From: a virus
Direction: 5' to 3' (one strand)
Length of the DNA stretch: 64,000 bases
Virus record (IMG/VR): IMGVR_UViG_3300027917_000038
Location: 1 to 64,000 of that record
Shown here: positions 43,538-51,916 of the stretch, in pieces
Layout: every line of letters starts with the position of its first letter
How positions within the stretch are numbered: the stretch's first letter is position 1
Translations under genes and position numbers: made by a program
Notes under the pieces: generated by a model
Seen by the model: only the letters and a program-made list of their open reading frames with translations
What the model was told of the DNA's origin: nothing
Database searches by the model: none

Positions 43538-44214
43538 GATCATTTTCGATCATGTATTATAAAAAAAGAAAAAAAAATATTTGAATCCGATCAAATAAAT
43601 GATCGGAAACTAGCATTTGATTATCATAATTGATCATCTATTTTTCAGATTTCTCAATCATTTCGATCAAATATTTCATTAATTTATCATTTTGACTAGC
43701 TAATCTGATCAATTTCGATATCTTGAAAACTAGTTTTTTATCATTAGTTTTCTTAATTTGATCTTTCGAAATATTAGATTCTTTCATAGTTTTTTCGAAT
43801 TTCGAAAAATTCTTGTAGATATATGATCGAATCTTTGATTCAGATTGATCTTTCAATTTGACGTTTTCGATCATTTGAATATCATTTAAGATCAAAATTC
43901 CGATCAATTCTGATCTTTTAGCGATTTTTTTCGACGTCTTTTGATTAAGATCGTCATATAAATCATTGATCTTAGTCATAGGAATATCAATTTTGATCAT
44001 GAATTTGATCAAATCCGTTTGACGTTTTTTCGAAAATGATATCCATTTTGCATCAAATTGACTAGTCTTTATGATATTTTCGATCTTTTTATTCATGTTA
44101 TCGATCATCTCATAGAGATTTTTGATCACACGTTTATCATTCTTGATCATTATTATTCATTATTCTGATCATTTTGACGATCAAGATCGATCGTTTTAAT
44201 GATCATTTTTGATC
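43538..44214. other. GATC-saturated block, candidate replication origin or methylation-sensitive region
   Basis: A hand count finds about 28 GATC sites in 677 bp, one per 24 bp, against roughly two expected at this base composition. TCGA is also frequent (about 13). The density stops sharply at both ends and covers the coding part and both flanks of the enclosed gene. Sites arise by consistent choice of ATC after codons ending in G, so selection seems to act on DNA. Clusters of GATC mark origins in some bacteria (oriC); a similar use here is inference. Confidence 0.6.
43638..44150 (-). CDS. Lys/Ile/Asp-rich helical protein inside the GATC block
   Basis: 170 aa, strongly helical and basic, no catalytic motif. 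Codon use differs from the rest of the virus: Ile is often ATC, Leu-Ile is repeatedly TTG ATC and Met-Ile ATG ATC, and Ser is often TCG before Lys, producing the GATC and TCGA sites. It is the only minus-strand gene between the late promoter and the orphan at 47.4 kb. It might bind the block that encodes it. Function unknown. Confidence 0.5.
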   Translation of the reverse strand: MIKNDKRVIKNLYEMIDNMNKKIENIIKTSQFDAKWISFSKKRQTDLIKFMIKIDIPMTKINDLYDDLNQKTSKKIAKRSELIGILILNDIQMIENVKLKDQSESKIRSYIYKNFSKFEKTMKESNISKDQIKKTNDKKLVFKISKLIRLASQNDKLMKYLIEMIEKSEK

Positions 44215-44503
44215 ATTGCGAGAATTTAGAAACGTGAATCAAGATACTAGAATGAATTATCGTTTATAAAGATTTCGATTTGAGAAGCATGAGCCGGGGT
44301 CACAAAAGTGTAAAAACATCACTCGAATTTTAGTGATTTTTAGGACATTAAAAAAAAATTCGCACTCGAAAAAATCACATAGAGAAAAGACGTACGCTTA
44401 CGCCATCGCACTCCCTCGTCCATTCTACAAATGTCAATCTCTTCCTGACAATATTTATTTGACAACTTGCTACTTACTATAATATCTCTCACATCAAAAA
44501 ATA
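44215..44503. other. Non-coding region upstream of the early operon
   Basis: No gene seen. Contains the hairpin ATCACT-8 nt-AGTGAT (44318-44337) and a relatively GC-rich stretch around 44388-44425 (GACGTACGCTTACGCC). GATC is absent here, in contrast to the block just before. Confidence 0.5.
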
Positions 44504-44517
44504 GAAAAATTTATAAA
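44504..44517 (+). promoter_or_regulatory. Early-operon promoter (BRE and TATA box)
   Basis: GAAAAATTTATAAA combines a purine-rich BRE with a TATA box. Start of transcription is predicted near 44540, leaving a leader of about 38 nt before ATG 44579. It drives the small-gene operon to about 47.3 kb. Confidence 0.65.
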
Positions 44518-44539
44518 TGATTATTCCTACTATTAATAT

Positions 44540-44568
44540 AATAAGAGTTCAAATAAAATTCTCTTATT
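44540..44568 (+). promoter_or_regulatory. 5' leader hairpin of the early operon
   Basis: AATAAGAG (44540-44547) pairs with CTCTTATT (44561-44568), an 8-bp perfect stem with a 13-nt loop, placed at the predicted 5' end of the transcript and ten bases from the ATG. It could stabilise the mRNA or control initiation. Confidence 0.5.
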
Positions 44569-44578
44569 TTAAAAAATT

Positions 44579-44968
44579 ATGAGCATGAATAAAAAAATGT
44601 CATCATATAATTGGCCAGATATTAAAAACATAAATTCTCAGCATACAAATTCGAATATCGAGGCAATCCTAAGAAGACTTGATGATATCTACAAACTAGC
44701 TCCGGAATCCATCAATGCTCTCACAAATATCATTCTCGCTGACATCAAGAAATTCCAAAAGCGAATAGAACTAGCTGATAAATCTGATGTTGATATATGG
44801 CAAATCTCTAATATGCCAAGATTTATCTATCGACAAGTAAAAAATAACAATCCTAGAATCACATTAGAATATATCAACGCGTTAATAGGAGGACAAATCT
44901 TAAATCCAAATAGCGTATACATCGAAAGAGCAACACGAATATTAAAGCAAAAGGAGGAAACAAAATGA
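44579..44968 (+). CDS. First early gene, unknown function
   Basis: 129 aa, mostly helical (IEAILRRLDDIYKL; INALTNIILADIKKF). First gene behind the early promoter, ATGA-coupled to the next. No family recognised. Confidence 0.6.
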   Translation: MSMNKKMSSYNWPDIKNINSQHTNSNIEAILRRLDDIYKLAPESINALTNIILADIKKFQKRIELADKSDVDIWQISNMPRFIYRQVKNNNPRITLEYINALIGGQILNPNSVYIERATRILKQKEETK

Positions 44969-45183
44969 CTAACCATGAGATTTTATACAAGGAAAAAACA
45001 GCAAAATTTTCATTACCTAAGCCGCTAGTCTTGTCTCTACTTTTCATGGCGAATGAATGCATGTCAAAGATTTACGAAGAGAAATATATGGAATCAGGAA
45101 AAGCATTTTATCTCAATGTTGCTGAAAGATATGCTAATAAATTAGACAATCTAAATAAATGCGTACAAATGATAAGATTGTAG
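44965..45183 (+). CDS. Early small helical protein, unknown
   Basis: 72 aa with a strong ribosome site AAAGGAGG before its ATG, which overlaps the preceding stop. Helical; no motif. Confidence 0.55.
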   Translation: MTNHEILYKEKTAKFSLPKPLVLSLLFMANECMSKIYEEKYMESGKAFYLNVAERYANKLDNLNKCVQMIRL

Positions 45184-45192
45184 GTGAAATAC

Positions 45193-45501
45193 ATGAGTGA
45201 AGAAGACAAGAAATTTATGGCACAAAAATTAGAGATACTAAGATATATCACGCCTCTAATCGACGTTCCGTTGAAATACAAGAAATCGGTTCTTACATTA
45301 TTAGAATTAACAACGAATCTAAAAGATAACGTTCAATTATCCACGCGTTTAGAAGAGCTGTATGGAATCTACAAAGCTTTTTATAAACACGTGCAGGGAT
45401 TACGTCAAATGGAGCATTGTCTTGAATGCATGTCTCAAATCAAATACATAGCGAATCATTTCCAAATCGAATTTAACACAGAATTTATTATAAACATGTG
45501 A
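45193..45501 (+). CDS. Early helical protein, unknown
   Basis: 102 aa from ATG 45193, chosen because GGTGA ends five bases upstream; the GTG at 45184 is itself part of that site. Helical with two cysteines (HCLECM). Followed by a terminator hairpin. Confidence 0.6.
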   Translation: MSEEDKKFMAQKLEILRYITPLIDVPLKYKKSVLTLLELTTNLKDNVQLSTRLEELYGIYKAFYKHVQGLRQMEHCLECMSQIKYIANHFQIEFNTEFIINM

Positions 45502-45538
45502 GGCGATTATGTTGAGAATAAACCAAATCTTAAATCAC

Positions 45539-45575
45539 GAGAGATCTTCTTGCGCGTTGATCTCTCACATTTTTT
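45539..45575 (+). terminator. Hairpin terminator with T-run
   Basis: GAGAGATC (45539-45546) pairs with GATCTCTC (45559-45566), 12-nt loop, followed by ATTTTTTAT. Looks like an intrinsic terminator; the next gene has its own TATA-like box (TTTATATAAAA, about 45574-45584). Confidence 0.6.
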
Positions 45576-45609
45576 ATATAAAACAAAATTATAAATTGGA
45601 GGAAAAATT

Positions 45610-45885
45610 ATGGATTTTATAAGAGTTTGTAATTTAATGACCATAACTTCTAAGCGAGCTACTGGAACAAATATAGAACAACAACTAGCTATGCATGCTT
45701 TAAATGGTATTATGCCTGAAGTTTTCACAGATCTTTACGAGATAACAAGAAGGAATCTCCATCTTGATAAAAAACAAATACTAAAAGAGATACAAGAATT
45801 AATCGACGATTTCGATAACGACAAGCCTACACAATGCGAAGAATGTCCACTAGCCGCTCTATGCCGAGGTGAAAATTGTGATTAA
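45610..45885 (+). CDS. Early protein with four-Cys C-terminus
   Basis: 91 aa, Shine-Dalgarno GGAGG at 45598. Helical body and a C-terminal CEECPLAALCRGENC motif (four Cys) for a zinc or Fe-S site. Unknown role. Confidence 0.6.
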   Translation: MDFIRVCNLMTITSKRATGTNIEQQLAMHALNGIMPEVFTDLYEITRRNLHLDKKQILKEIQELIDDFDNDKPTQCEECPLAALCRGENCD

Positions 45886-46168
45886 ATTAGACAATCTAAA
45901 TGAATTGGAAGGAATGGAATTTGTCAGAATTGAATCCTACAAGAATTATATATACGCTGTAGGAAAATTCTATGACAACGGAAAAGATACATACAAATAC
46001 TACACAATTCAATGCTACAGGAATTCAACGATCACAATTCAGCCTCTCTCTTTTTTTGTTGATGAAAATCACATAAAGAGATTAACGCTACTGCAATTTG
46101 TAGATGAACAAACACGCGTTCATATAAATCCAATAAAAAATGAATGGAGGTGGCGAAATGCCGAATGA
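45878..46168 (+). CDS. Early beta-rich protein, unknown
   Basis: 96 aa from GTG 45878, which has GAGGTGA five bases upstream; an earlier GTG (45869) overlaps that site. Mixed strands (YIYAVGKFYDNGKDTYKYY). Function unknown. Confidence 0.55.
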   Translation: MIKLDNLNELEGMEFVRIESYKNYIYAVGKFYDNGKDTYKYYTIQCYRNSTITIQPLSFFVDENHIKRLTLLQFVDEQTRVHINPIKNEWRWRNAE

Positions 46169-46373
46169 AATTGTTTGTCCAAAATGTTTGAATCGTCCAA
46201 CTAAAGAGAGAGAATCACGTGAGGTTATACACATGCACGAGAAAACATTTTGTATGCGCATTCGAGAGAGATACTGGACTTGCTACGAATGCGGAATAAA
46301 ATACAAGCAAAGAACTTTGTTTAGTGAAATTGGATTAGTTAAAGAAGACAAATTATTTGAATTGGAGGAATAA
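46158..46373 (+). CDS. Zinc-ribbon protein
   Basis: 71 aa from ATG 46158 with GGAGGTGG just upstream. CPKCLNRP and CYECGIKY form the CxxC pairs, about 29 residues apart, with a basic loop between. Possibly a transcription- or replication-linked zinc ribbon. Confidence 0.6.
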   Translation: MPNEIVCPKCLNRPTKERESREVIHMHEKTFCMRIRERYWTCYECGIKYKQRTLFSEIGLVKEDKLFELEE

Positions 46374-46375
46374 AA

Positions 46376-46693
46376 ATGTCAGATGGAAGAATTGCTTTTA
46401 TAACACATTTAAAAGAATACATAGATTTCGAAAAAATATGGAAGCATTCTCAAGAACTTGTAGATAAGGTTGGTGAGATTCTCGACCAAGTAATATCCGT
46501 ACAAAACCATTTATATGGATTAAAAGGAAACAAATTCATAGAGGGATTTGGATTAGAATCACAATATAAGTGGGCAGCCAAATATTTAAATGACGCATCT
46601 GATCAATTGGAAAAGCTTCAAAACAGCTTAATAGATGAGTTTAATAGAATACATGCATTAGAATTGGAGGAAAAAAATGACAAAGAAAAATGA
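46376..46693 (+). CDS. Helical protein, unknown
   Basis: 105 aa, long amphipathic helices (KVGEILDQVISVQNHL). Strong Shine-Dalgarno GGAGGA, next gene overlapping by 17 nt. Confidence 0.55.
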   Translation: MSDGRIAFITHLKEYIDFEKIWKHSQELVDKVGEILDQVISVQNHLYGLKGNKFIEGFGLESQYKWAAKYLNDASDQLEKLQNSLIDEFNRIHALELEEKNDKEK

Positions 46694-46904
46694 ACCAAAA
46701 GGGCCCGCAATAGTCCGTTTCTTGTCAAAGAATATCAACAGACGAAGTCCTACAATGGAAGATATTAAGGGCGTGATTCTAGGAGAAAACAAAGAATGGA
46801 AGCAATGTCCTAAATGTCATGGATACGGAGATTACTTTGATAAAAATACCAAAACTTATAGAAATTGTACTTGCGAAAACGGATTGGTGAGACGTGAAGA
46901 ATAA
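46677..46904 (+). CDS. Protein with DnaJ-type zinc motif
   Basis: 75 aa. Basic N-terminus, then CPKCHGYG and CTCENG, a compact CxxCxGxG-like metal site. Similar in design to the 52-aa protein at 6769. Confidence 0.55.
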   Translation: MTKKNEPKGPAIVRFLSKNINRRSPTMEDIKGVILGENKEWKQCPKCHGYGDYFDKNTKTYRNCTCENGLVRREE

Positions 46905-46905
46905 A

Positions 46906-47145
46906 ATGTATATTAAGAACAGTCATCCAGCCTTTTATGGATTCGAGAAATTGGAATTTCATAAATGCGATGCTGAGATACAAAACAACACTATTCTGGT
47001 GCTACATTATCTACAAACGGAAAGGAGCAGGACTAAGAAACTACAGGCGTTCTTTCTGGATGATTTAGTATCAACAGATTCAGTCGAGATTGTAGGAACA
47101 TTAGCACAATTAGATATACCAATTACATATACCAAGGGTGATTAA
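46906..47145 (+). CDS. Small protein, unknown
   Basis: 79 aa from ATG 46906 (GTG 46894 with GGTGA upstream is also possible). Beta-rich, no motif. Confidence 0.5.
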   Translation: MYIKNSHPAFYGFEKLEFHKCDAEIQNNTILVLHYLQTERSRTKKLQAFFLDDLVSTDSVEIVGTLAQLDIPITYTKGD

Positions 47146-47334
47146 ATGTACTATTTCGAACACAAAGATGAAGAAGAACAACAACAGAGATTCAAACGTG
47201 ATTATTTCAAATGTATAATCGAATTGGATAATTGGTACATGGAAGAATTAGACTTACAGCCTAAAAAGATACGTAAGAAAATTATAGCAACGAACGCTAT
47301 TTACAAAATGACTTTAGCACGAAGAAAAAACTAA
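47146..47334 (+). CDS. Small Gln/Lys-rich helical protein
   Basis: 62 aa, Shine-Dalgarno AGGGTGAT upstream. Helical and charged; last gene of the early operon before a strong terminator. Confidence 0.55.
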   Translation: MYYFEHKDEEEQQQRFKRDYFKCIIELDNWYMEELDLQPKKIRKKIIATNAIYKMTLARRKN

Positions 47335-47342
47335 AAAAATAG

Positions 47343-47383
47343 GGACATGCGTGCGTAAGCATGTCCTAAAATTCTTTTTTTTT
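47343..47383. terminator. Terminator between convergent genes
   Basis: GGACATGC (47343-47350) pairs with GCATGTCC (47359-47366), 8-nt loop, followed by a run of nine T. It separates the early operon from the convergent 830-aa gene. Confidence 0.7.
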
Positions 47384-49874
47384 ATTTTGATGTTAATAAT
47401 TTAGCCTCTTTAACTTCACATTCTGCTTCATACAATAAATTGAATATGTCGTCAAATATATCTTGCTCATTCATTTCAATGGACATTTTCAATGCCACAT
47501 TAATCACTTGACTTATTTTTATATTTTGTTGCGGATAAATCGACACTCGTTTTTTGTTCAATGGATTCTTGTAGATTAAATCTTGATTGCCTATAACGGT
47601 TCCATGAGTAAAAGCAGTCCAGCCATCCCATTCATCTTGTAAATCAATACAGTTTTCTTTGAATTGGTGATAGAATTTATGCATAAATTCATCGCCACGT
47701 TTATAGATCTTCACTATTCCGCCTATGTTGAGATTATTAGACATAACCTTGCAATAACTAACTACATCTCTTTGTATTATTATTCTACGATAATAATTCA
47801 CATCTACATAATTATGTGCCATCTCTTTGATAATCTCTCGCAAGAAATCTTTTGAACGTTTTATCTTTCTTGCTCTGACTTCACTTAAAAGCACTCTGTA
47901 TTTTTTCAATGTCTTATCAATCTCTTCCAGCACTCCCAAATTGCCTAATTTCTTTTGTAGTTTTTGTATTTGTTTGCCAATGCTTTTGGCTTTCTTGCTA
48001 TTGCCGTGATAGTTCTTCTTGTTCTTTTTCAAAACTTTTATATCTCTAACAATTTCTAATATCTGTCGTTTCAAATCTATGTACTTCCTTTTCTGTTTCA
48101 TCAAGTAAGCGATTAATCTATGTAAAGCATGACTATTTGGAATAAATTTTAAGACATCTTGAAAGAACTTCCTGAAATATTTGTTTCTAACATCATCGTC
48201 TTTTATTTTGCTACATTTATCAAGATATAAATGTCTCGCATCAATATCAGCAATAAAGAAATCCATGTCATTCTCACCAGTTTCATATACACATTGATTT
48301 ATTATATTGCCACCTCGAATCCATCCAGTCTCTCCAAAATATTGTTGATGATGAAAACTTGCATAAACTTTGTAATAATTGTTTTTACTTGTCTCTTTAG
48401 AAACAATTTTTTTCTTATTGATATATCTAGGTTGTGGATAATATAATTGGTAAGAAGTAATGGCAGTATTAGTCATTTCGTAATTTCCTATTGGATCATG
48501 AATTTGTCTATCTGATAACCCCTTAATTCCTAGTTTGTGGCAAAATATCCTAAAGTTTCTTATATAATTTTGTTGAATATCCGGATTGCTATGATAAGGA
48601 AAAACAAAATCTACATCACAACACTCATCTTCTATTTGTAATTTTTCTTTATACAAATTATCTTCAACATCATCAAGAAACCCTGTATGAAACCATTTCT
48701 TTGGAGCTAAATAATCGTACTGAATCCATACTTTGTTCCTTATTTGTCCTTGTTTGACAATGCGTACATGCTTATTGTTCTCCAATTTCTTAATGAAACG
48801 TTGATATCTCTTTGGTCTAACTGAAATACAGGCAAATAAGAAGTCATTAAGATCTATTGTAGGGGTTTCATCACAATAATCAAATGCCATCGGAACATGT
48901 CGCATTATCTTTCCACTGTCAGCCCATATCTTATTGTCATTCAATTGTTCTCCATATCGTTCTTTTAACACAAAATCTTCATATTCCTTGCGTTTCTTTT
49001 TCATCCAGAGTTTAATCTTGCTGTTCTTTACGGAATAGTTATTATTCTTAATGTGTTGAATAATATGTTTATCTATGGAACAATCATCTAAGAAATTGTT
49101 AGTTGTCTTGATTTGTTCTTCTAAATCAATTTCATAATCACCACTTATTCGCCATTGTTTCTTTAAGAAACGAGCATATTCTTCCATGCTCATTACGCCT
49201 GTAGGTCTATTCATTTGTTGTTTGTTTTCGTTTATTTTCTCTTTTATGTATCTGATATATTCCAAATGATCGACCAGTTCAAAAACATCTTTTGCTATCT
49301 TTTTCTGCTTGTCTAATTCTTCTACTAATTCTCTGTTCCAAAGTGTTTCAGAATCCACTTGAATTTCTATTGTTTTTGTTTTAGCTGTTATCTTCTTTCC
49401 ATCCCAACTTCCTGGGACAATCCTCGTAGCCACTTTCACTTTCTCTGTTATTGTATAATTGCTCTGAATCCATTGTGGAATCTCTTCACAAATAGTCTTA
49501 TTATCTTTTGTGATTATCTCGCATTTCTGAAGGCAAGTAATCGCATTCTCCACAATCTTCTGAAAAGCTGGAGTTCTTTTTTTGTCATGATATTCTTGTT
49601 TAAGAATTTTGTTTAATTCTTTTTTGACCATGAGCTGAATGTGATCAATACTACATTTCCTAAGAAATCTGTTGCTTGAACGCATGTTAAATAGACCAAA
49701 GAAATCATTGGACTTTCTAACAGTATTAGTTCTAATGTACTTATAAATAATAGCATTAATAGTCTTTTTGTTTCCCTTCATCACTTGGTCGCATAATCTG
49801 TCAAGAAGCGTTGCGTCCAATTTGAGCATTTTTAATTTAAAAACAGTATTCAATTTTAAGCTTGTTAAATCCAT
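47382..49874 (-). CDS. 830-aa orphan protein, unknown function
   Basis: One of the largest proteins of the window and the lone long minus-strand gene in the early region. Lys-rich, mixed alpha/beta; residues about 585-700 form a basic coiled coil. It contains FIADIDARHLYL near 570, a D-x-D-like strand recalling polymerase, primase or nuclease sites, but no second motif of any of these families can be found. It has its own GAGGTGG ribosome site. DNA or RNA binding is likely from charge; function open. Confidence 0.7.
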   Translation of the reverse strand: MDLTSLKLNTVFKLKMLKLDATLLDRLCDQVMKGNKKTINAIIYKYIRTNTVRKSNDFFGLFNMRSSNRFLRKCSIDHIQLMVKKELNKILKQEYHDKKRTPAFQKIVENAITCLQKCEIITKDNKTICEEIPQWIQSNYTITEKVKVATRIVPGSWDGKKITAKTKTIEIQVDSETLWNRELVEELDKQKKIAKDVFELVDHLEYIRYIKEKINENKQQMNRPTGVMSMEEYARFLKKQWRISGDYEIDLEEQIKTTNNFLDDCSIDKHIIQHIKNNNYSVKNSKIKLWMKKKRKEYEDFVLKERYGEQLNDNKIWADSGKIMRHVPMAFDYCDETPTIDLNDFLFACISVRPKRYQRFIKKLENNKHVRIVKQGQIRNKVWIQYDYLAPKKWFHTGFLDDVEDNLYKEKLQIEDECCDVDFVFPYHSNPDIQQNYIRNFRIFCHKLGIKGLSDRQIHDPIGNYEMTNTAITSYQLYYPQPRYINKKKIVSKETSKNNYYKVYASFHHQQYFGETGWIRGGNIINQCVYETGENDMDFFIADIDARHLYLDKCSKIKDDDVRNKYFRKFFQDVLKFIPNSHALHRLIAYLMKQKRKYIDLKRQILEIVRDIKVLKKNKKNYHGNSKKAKSIGKQIQKLQKKLGNLGVLEEIDKTLKKYRVLLSEVRARKIKRSKDFLREIIKEMAHNYVDVNYYRRIIIQRDVVSYCKVMSNNLNIGGIVKIYKRGDEFMHKFYHQFKENCIDLQDEWDGWTAFTHGTVIGNQDLIYKNPLNKKRVSIYPQQNIKISQVINVALKMSIEMNEQDIFDDIFNLLYEAECEVKEAKLLTSK

Positions 49875-49944
49875 TAGTGTGTTACCACCTCTGTAATCAA
49901 CCCCACCACTTCCCCATCCTTTGTTTTATAATTTATATACATAA

Positions 49945-50151
49945 TTATTTCAACACAAAATCTTTTTTGTTATATCTATCCAACTTTTCTTCATCTGTTA
50001 GTTTCTTATATCTTGTCAATAAATCTCTAACAAAATAAATAAAGAGTGTATCCATCGTTGTTTCGACAACATCTGCTACTGTATCTAAAACAGATTGAAA
50101 AACACTTGGATAATATCTGTTCAATTTATTTAATGCTTCAATTAATCTCAT
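49945..50151 (-). CDS. Small helical protein, unknown
   Basis: 68 aa from ATG 50151 with GGAGGAT upstream. Helical; no motif. Downstream of a similarly small gene in a two-gene unit. Confidence 0.5.
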   Translation of the reverse strand: MRLIEALNKLNRYYPSVFQSVLDTVADVVETTMDTLFIYFVRDLLTRYKKLTDEEKLDRYNKKDFVLK

Positions 50152-50153
50152 TT

Positions 50154-50363
50154 TTAATCCTCCATCCAGTCGCACACAACATTTCCGTCTTTGTCAATTC
50201 TCCAGCTTGGGCACGCTATATACTTTTCTAATGTGCCAATAATATCTATCGCTGTTGCTCCTATCTCATTGTTATCAGTTTTATCCATTATGAACTTAGC
50301 CATGTCACGAATATCATCAAGATCTGCTTTGTCGACTGGAATTACAATTTTATTATCATTCAT
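50154..50363 (-). CDS. Small acidic protein, unknown
   Basis: 69 aa, acidic, ending in SWRIDKDGNVVCDWMED. Starts downstream of a TATA box reading TTTATAAAG on the minus strand (about 50413-50421). Unknown. Confidence 0.5.
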   Translation of the reverse strand: MNDNKIVIPVDKADLDDIRDMAKFIMDKTDNNEIGATAIDIIGTLEKYIACPSWRIDKDGNVVCDWMED

Positions 50364-50638
50364 GTTTCATCATATAAATTTGTTTTCTATATACTAGTAA
50401 TGAAGCATTCTTTATAAATTTTTCGATCACCAGTTTAATGAGATCTTTCAAGGATTTAACCGAAATTCAAAAATCTTAAAATCCTAAGATATATTTTTTA
50501 AATTCGGAAAATAGATTTGATGGAATGATTCCCAAGTCTCACAGATTTGCTCGTTTTTTTCTCGAATATATAGATTAAGAAAAGTAATTTAATAAAAACA
50601 ATTTTAATTAACATAAATAAAAATTTGGAGGATTTAGT
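50364..50638. promoter_or_regulatory. Divergent intergenic region
   Basis: Holds a minus-strand TATA box (about 50413-50421), a hairpin ATCTTA-6 nt-TAAGAT (50473-50490) followed by a T-run, and, before the plus-strand gene, GAAAAGTAATTTAATAAA (50579-50596) as likely promoter plus Shine-Dalgarno GGAGGA (50627-50632). Confidence 0.5.
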
Positions 50639-51079
50639 ATGCCAGAAAAAAAATTGACCAATCAACAGATTTTGGATAGGACGAAGGCAAAGAGCTATAT
50701 TATGTTGCCACAAGATCACATCGTTAAAGTCGTCTCACAATTGAATGCGGAGCAACAAAAGAAATGCTTTGGAAACGAAAAAACATTAAAACCACTCAAC
50801 CCAGTACAAGCGGCAGGTATCCTAACTGTCGTAGAGGGATTGGATAAAATCGATCCACGACCAATTAGCAAGATTCCTATTGACGACCAAAGAAAAATAA
50901 TCAAAGAGCAATCCGCAAAAAACGACGCTGTCAAGAAATTCTTGGAAGAAAACGGCTATTGGGAGCAATCTCAAATACTTAAGGAAACTACAGTTGCTGG
51001 TGATTTCAGTCCATCCGGACTTTGGTCTGTTATTGACGATATGATTGCTGACATGGATTTCAGCAGACCAAAAGAATAA
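50639..51079 (+). CDS. Protein of unknown function
   Basis: 146 aa, helical, with a strong Shine-Dalgarno six bases before its ATG and a T-run (about 51095) after its stop. Pro-rich middle (DPRPISKIPIDD). Not recognised. Confidence 0.6.
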   Translation: MPEKKLTNQQILDRTKAKSYIMLPQDHIVKVVSQLNAEQQKKCFGNEKTLKPLNPVQAAGILTVVEGLDKIDPRPISKIPIDDQRKIIKEQSAKNDAVKKFLEENGYWEQSQILKETTVAGDFSPSGLWSVIDDMIADMDFSRPKE

Positions 51080-51158
51080 ACACAATAATTTAATTTTTTT
51101 TTTCGTTGATGTATCCTCTACAAAGTAAAAGTAACATAAAAAACAAGAGGGAAATATT

Positions 51159-51623
51159 ATGAGCACACCAGAATTTAAAGACCTTTTTAATAAAGATGTC
51201 TTAAAGGATTTTGTTAAGAAACGAACAAAAGAAGCATTCACAGAAGTAGATAAAGAACTAAAAAAGTTTGTAGATTTTTTCGAAAGTGAGGGAAAATGTC
51301 ACAGAGGAGAAAAAGTATTTGGATGTTATCGTAGAGATGTAATAGCATTCACGGAACTTCTTATTGGAAAGAAACTTCCAATGCCACAAGACTATAATGG
51401 GGCTTGTATCAAAAACGGGGAAACTGGAAAGAAATTATATCTTGTTACTAAATCAAAACATTATATAGATCATCCAACTGATATTCTCACAGTATTAGAT
51501 GCCAGTGGAAATGAGAGGGAATTAAAGAAAACTCCTACTCCAGCCACAGATGAAGAAATAGACAAATTTTTTGAGGATTTTAAAATTACAAAGGAAGTAG
51601 TACGTTCAATATTCAACTTCTAA
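51159..51623 (+). CDS. Protein of unknown function
   Basis: 154 aa, mixed alpha/beta, ribosome site GAGGGA before ATG. Two Cys-containing turns (KCHRGEKVFGCYRRD). A T-run follows its stop, then a tRNA-like element. Confidence 0.6.
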   Translation: MSTPEFKDLFNKDVLKDFVKKRTKEAFTEVDKELKKFVDFFESEGKCHRGEKVFGCYRRDVIAFTELLIGKKLPMPQDYNGACIKNGETGKKLYLVTKSKHYIDHPTDILTVLDASGNERELKKTPTPATDEEIDKFFEDFKITKEVVRSIFNF

Positions 51624-51636
51624 TATTTTTTTTCAC

Positions 51637-51773
51637 GAGATTGGTTGTAGTTCGACAGCGACTGTTAAATAAGAGAGGATCGACAATATGAAATATGACA
51701 AATTGCCAACAATAAAAAGGAACAGTTGCCGAACAATGGAACAAAACGGGAGGTTCGACCCCTCCCAATCTCA
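51637..51773 (+). ncRNA. tRNA-like element 1 with long insertion
   Basis: Acceptor GAGATTG (51637-51643) pairs fully with CAATCTC (51766-51772), followed by A and TCC. T-arm GGAGG-TTCGACC-CCTCC (51749-51765) is canonical. CGACTGTT (51659-51666) pairs with AACAGTTG (51721-51728), one G-U, like an anticodon stem interrupted by about 54 nt; the loop reads GTTAAA, so anticodon TAA (Leu) with an intron after position 37 is possible. The D-arm is short and lacks GG, and position 8 is G. Either a degenerate intron-bearing tRNA or another tRNA-like RNA. Confidence 0.6.
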
Positions 51774-51796
51774 TCCTAAAGCAAAAGTGTATAACT

Positions 51797-51916
51797 ATGA
51801 AGTTTTACAGAATATTTTTTGACAAAATAATAGAACATTTCTCAAAATTCGAAACATTAACAGATTTTGAATTAAAAGAACTATTAAAACAAGCATTTGA
51901 TGAAATGCAATCATGA
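51797..51916 (+). CDS. 39-aa small protein
   Basis: Complete frame starting MKFYRIFFDKII and ending at an ATGA overlap with the membrane-protein gene. Coupling supports it; no known family. Confidence 0.45.
   Translation: MKFYRIFFDKIIEHFSKFETLTDFELKELLKQAFDEMQS

Noticed and set aside
43451-43633. 60-aa plus-strand reading frame with a GC-rich beginning
   Set aside because: No ribosome site, crosses the start of the GATC block and antisense to nothing conserved; composition looks non-coding.
47382-49874. Possible TnpB/Cas12-like RuvC protein or AEP enzyme
   Set aside because: A DID-containing strand and a basic coil recall both, but the second catalytic Glu of RuvC, the zinc-knuckle and the AEP motif II are not found.
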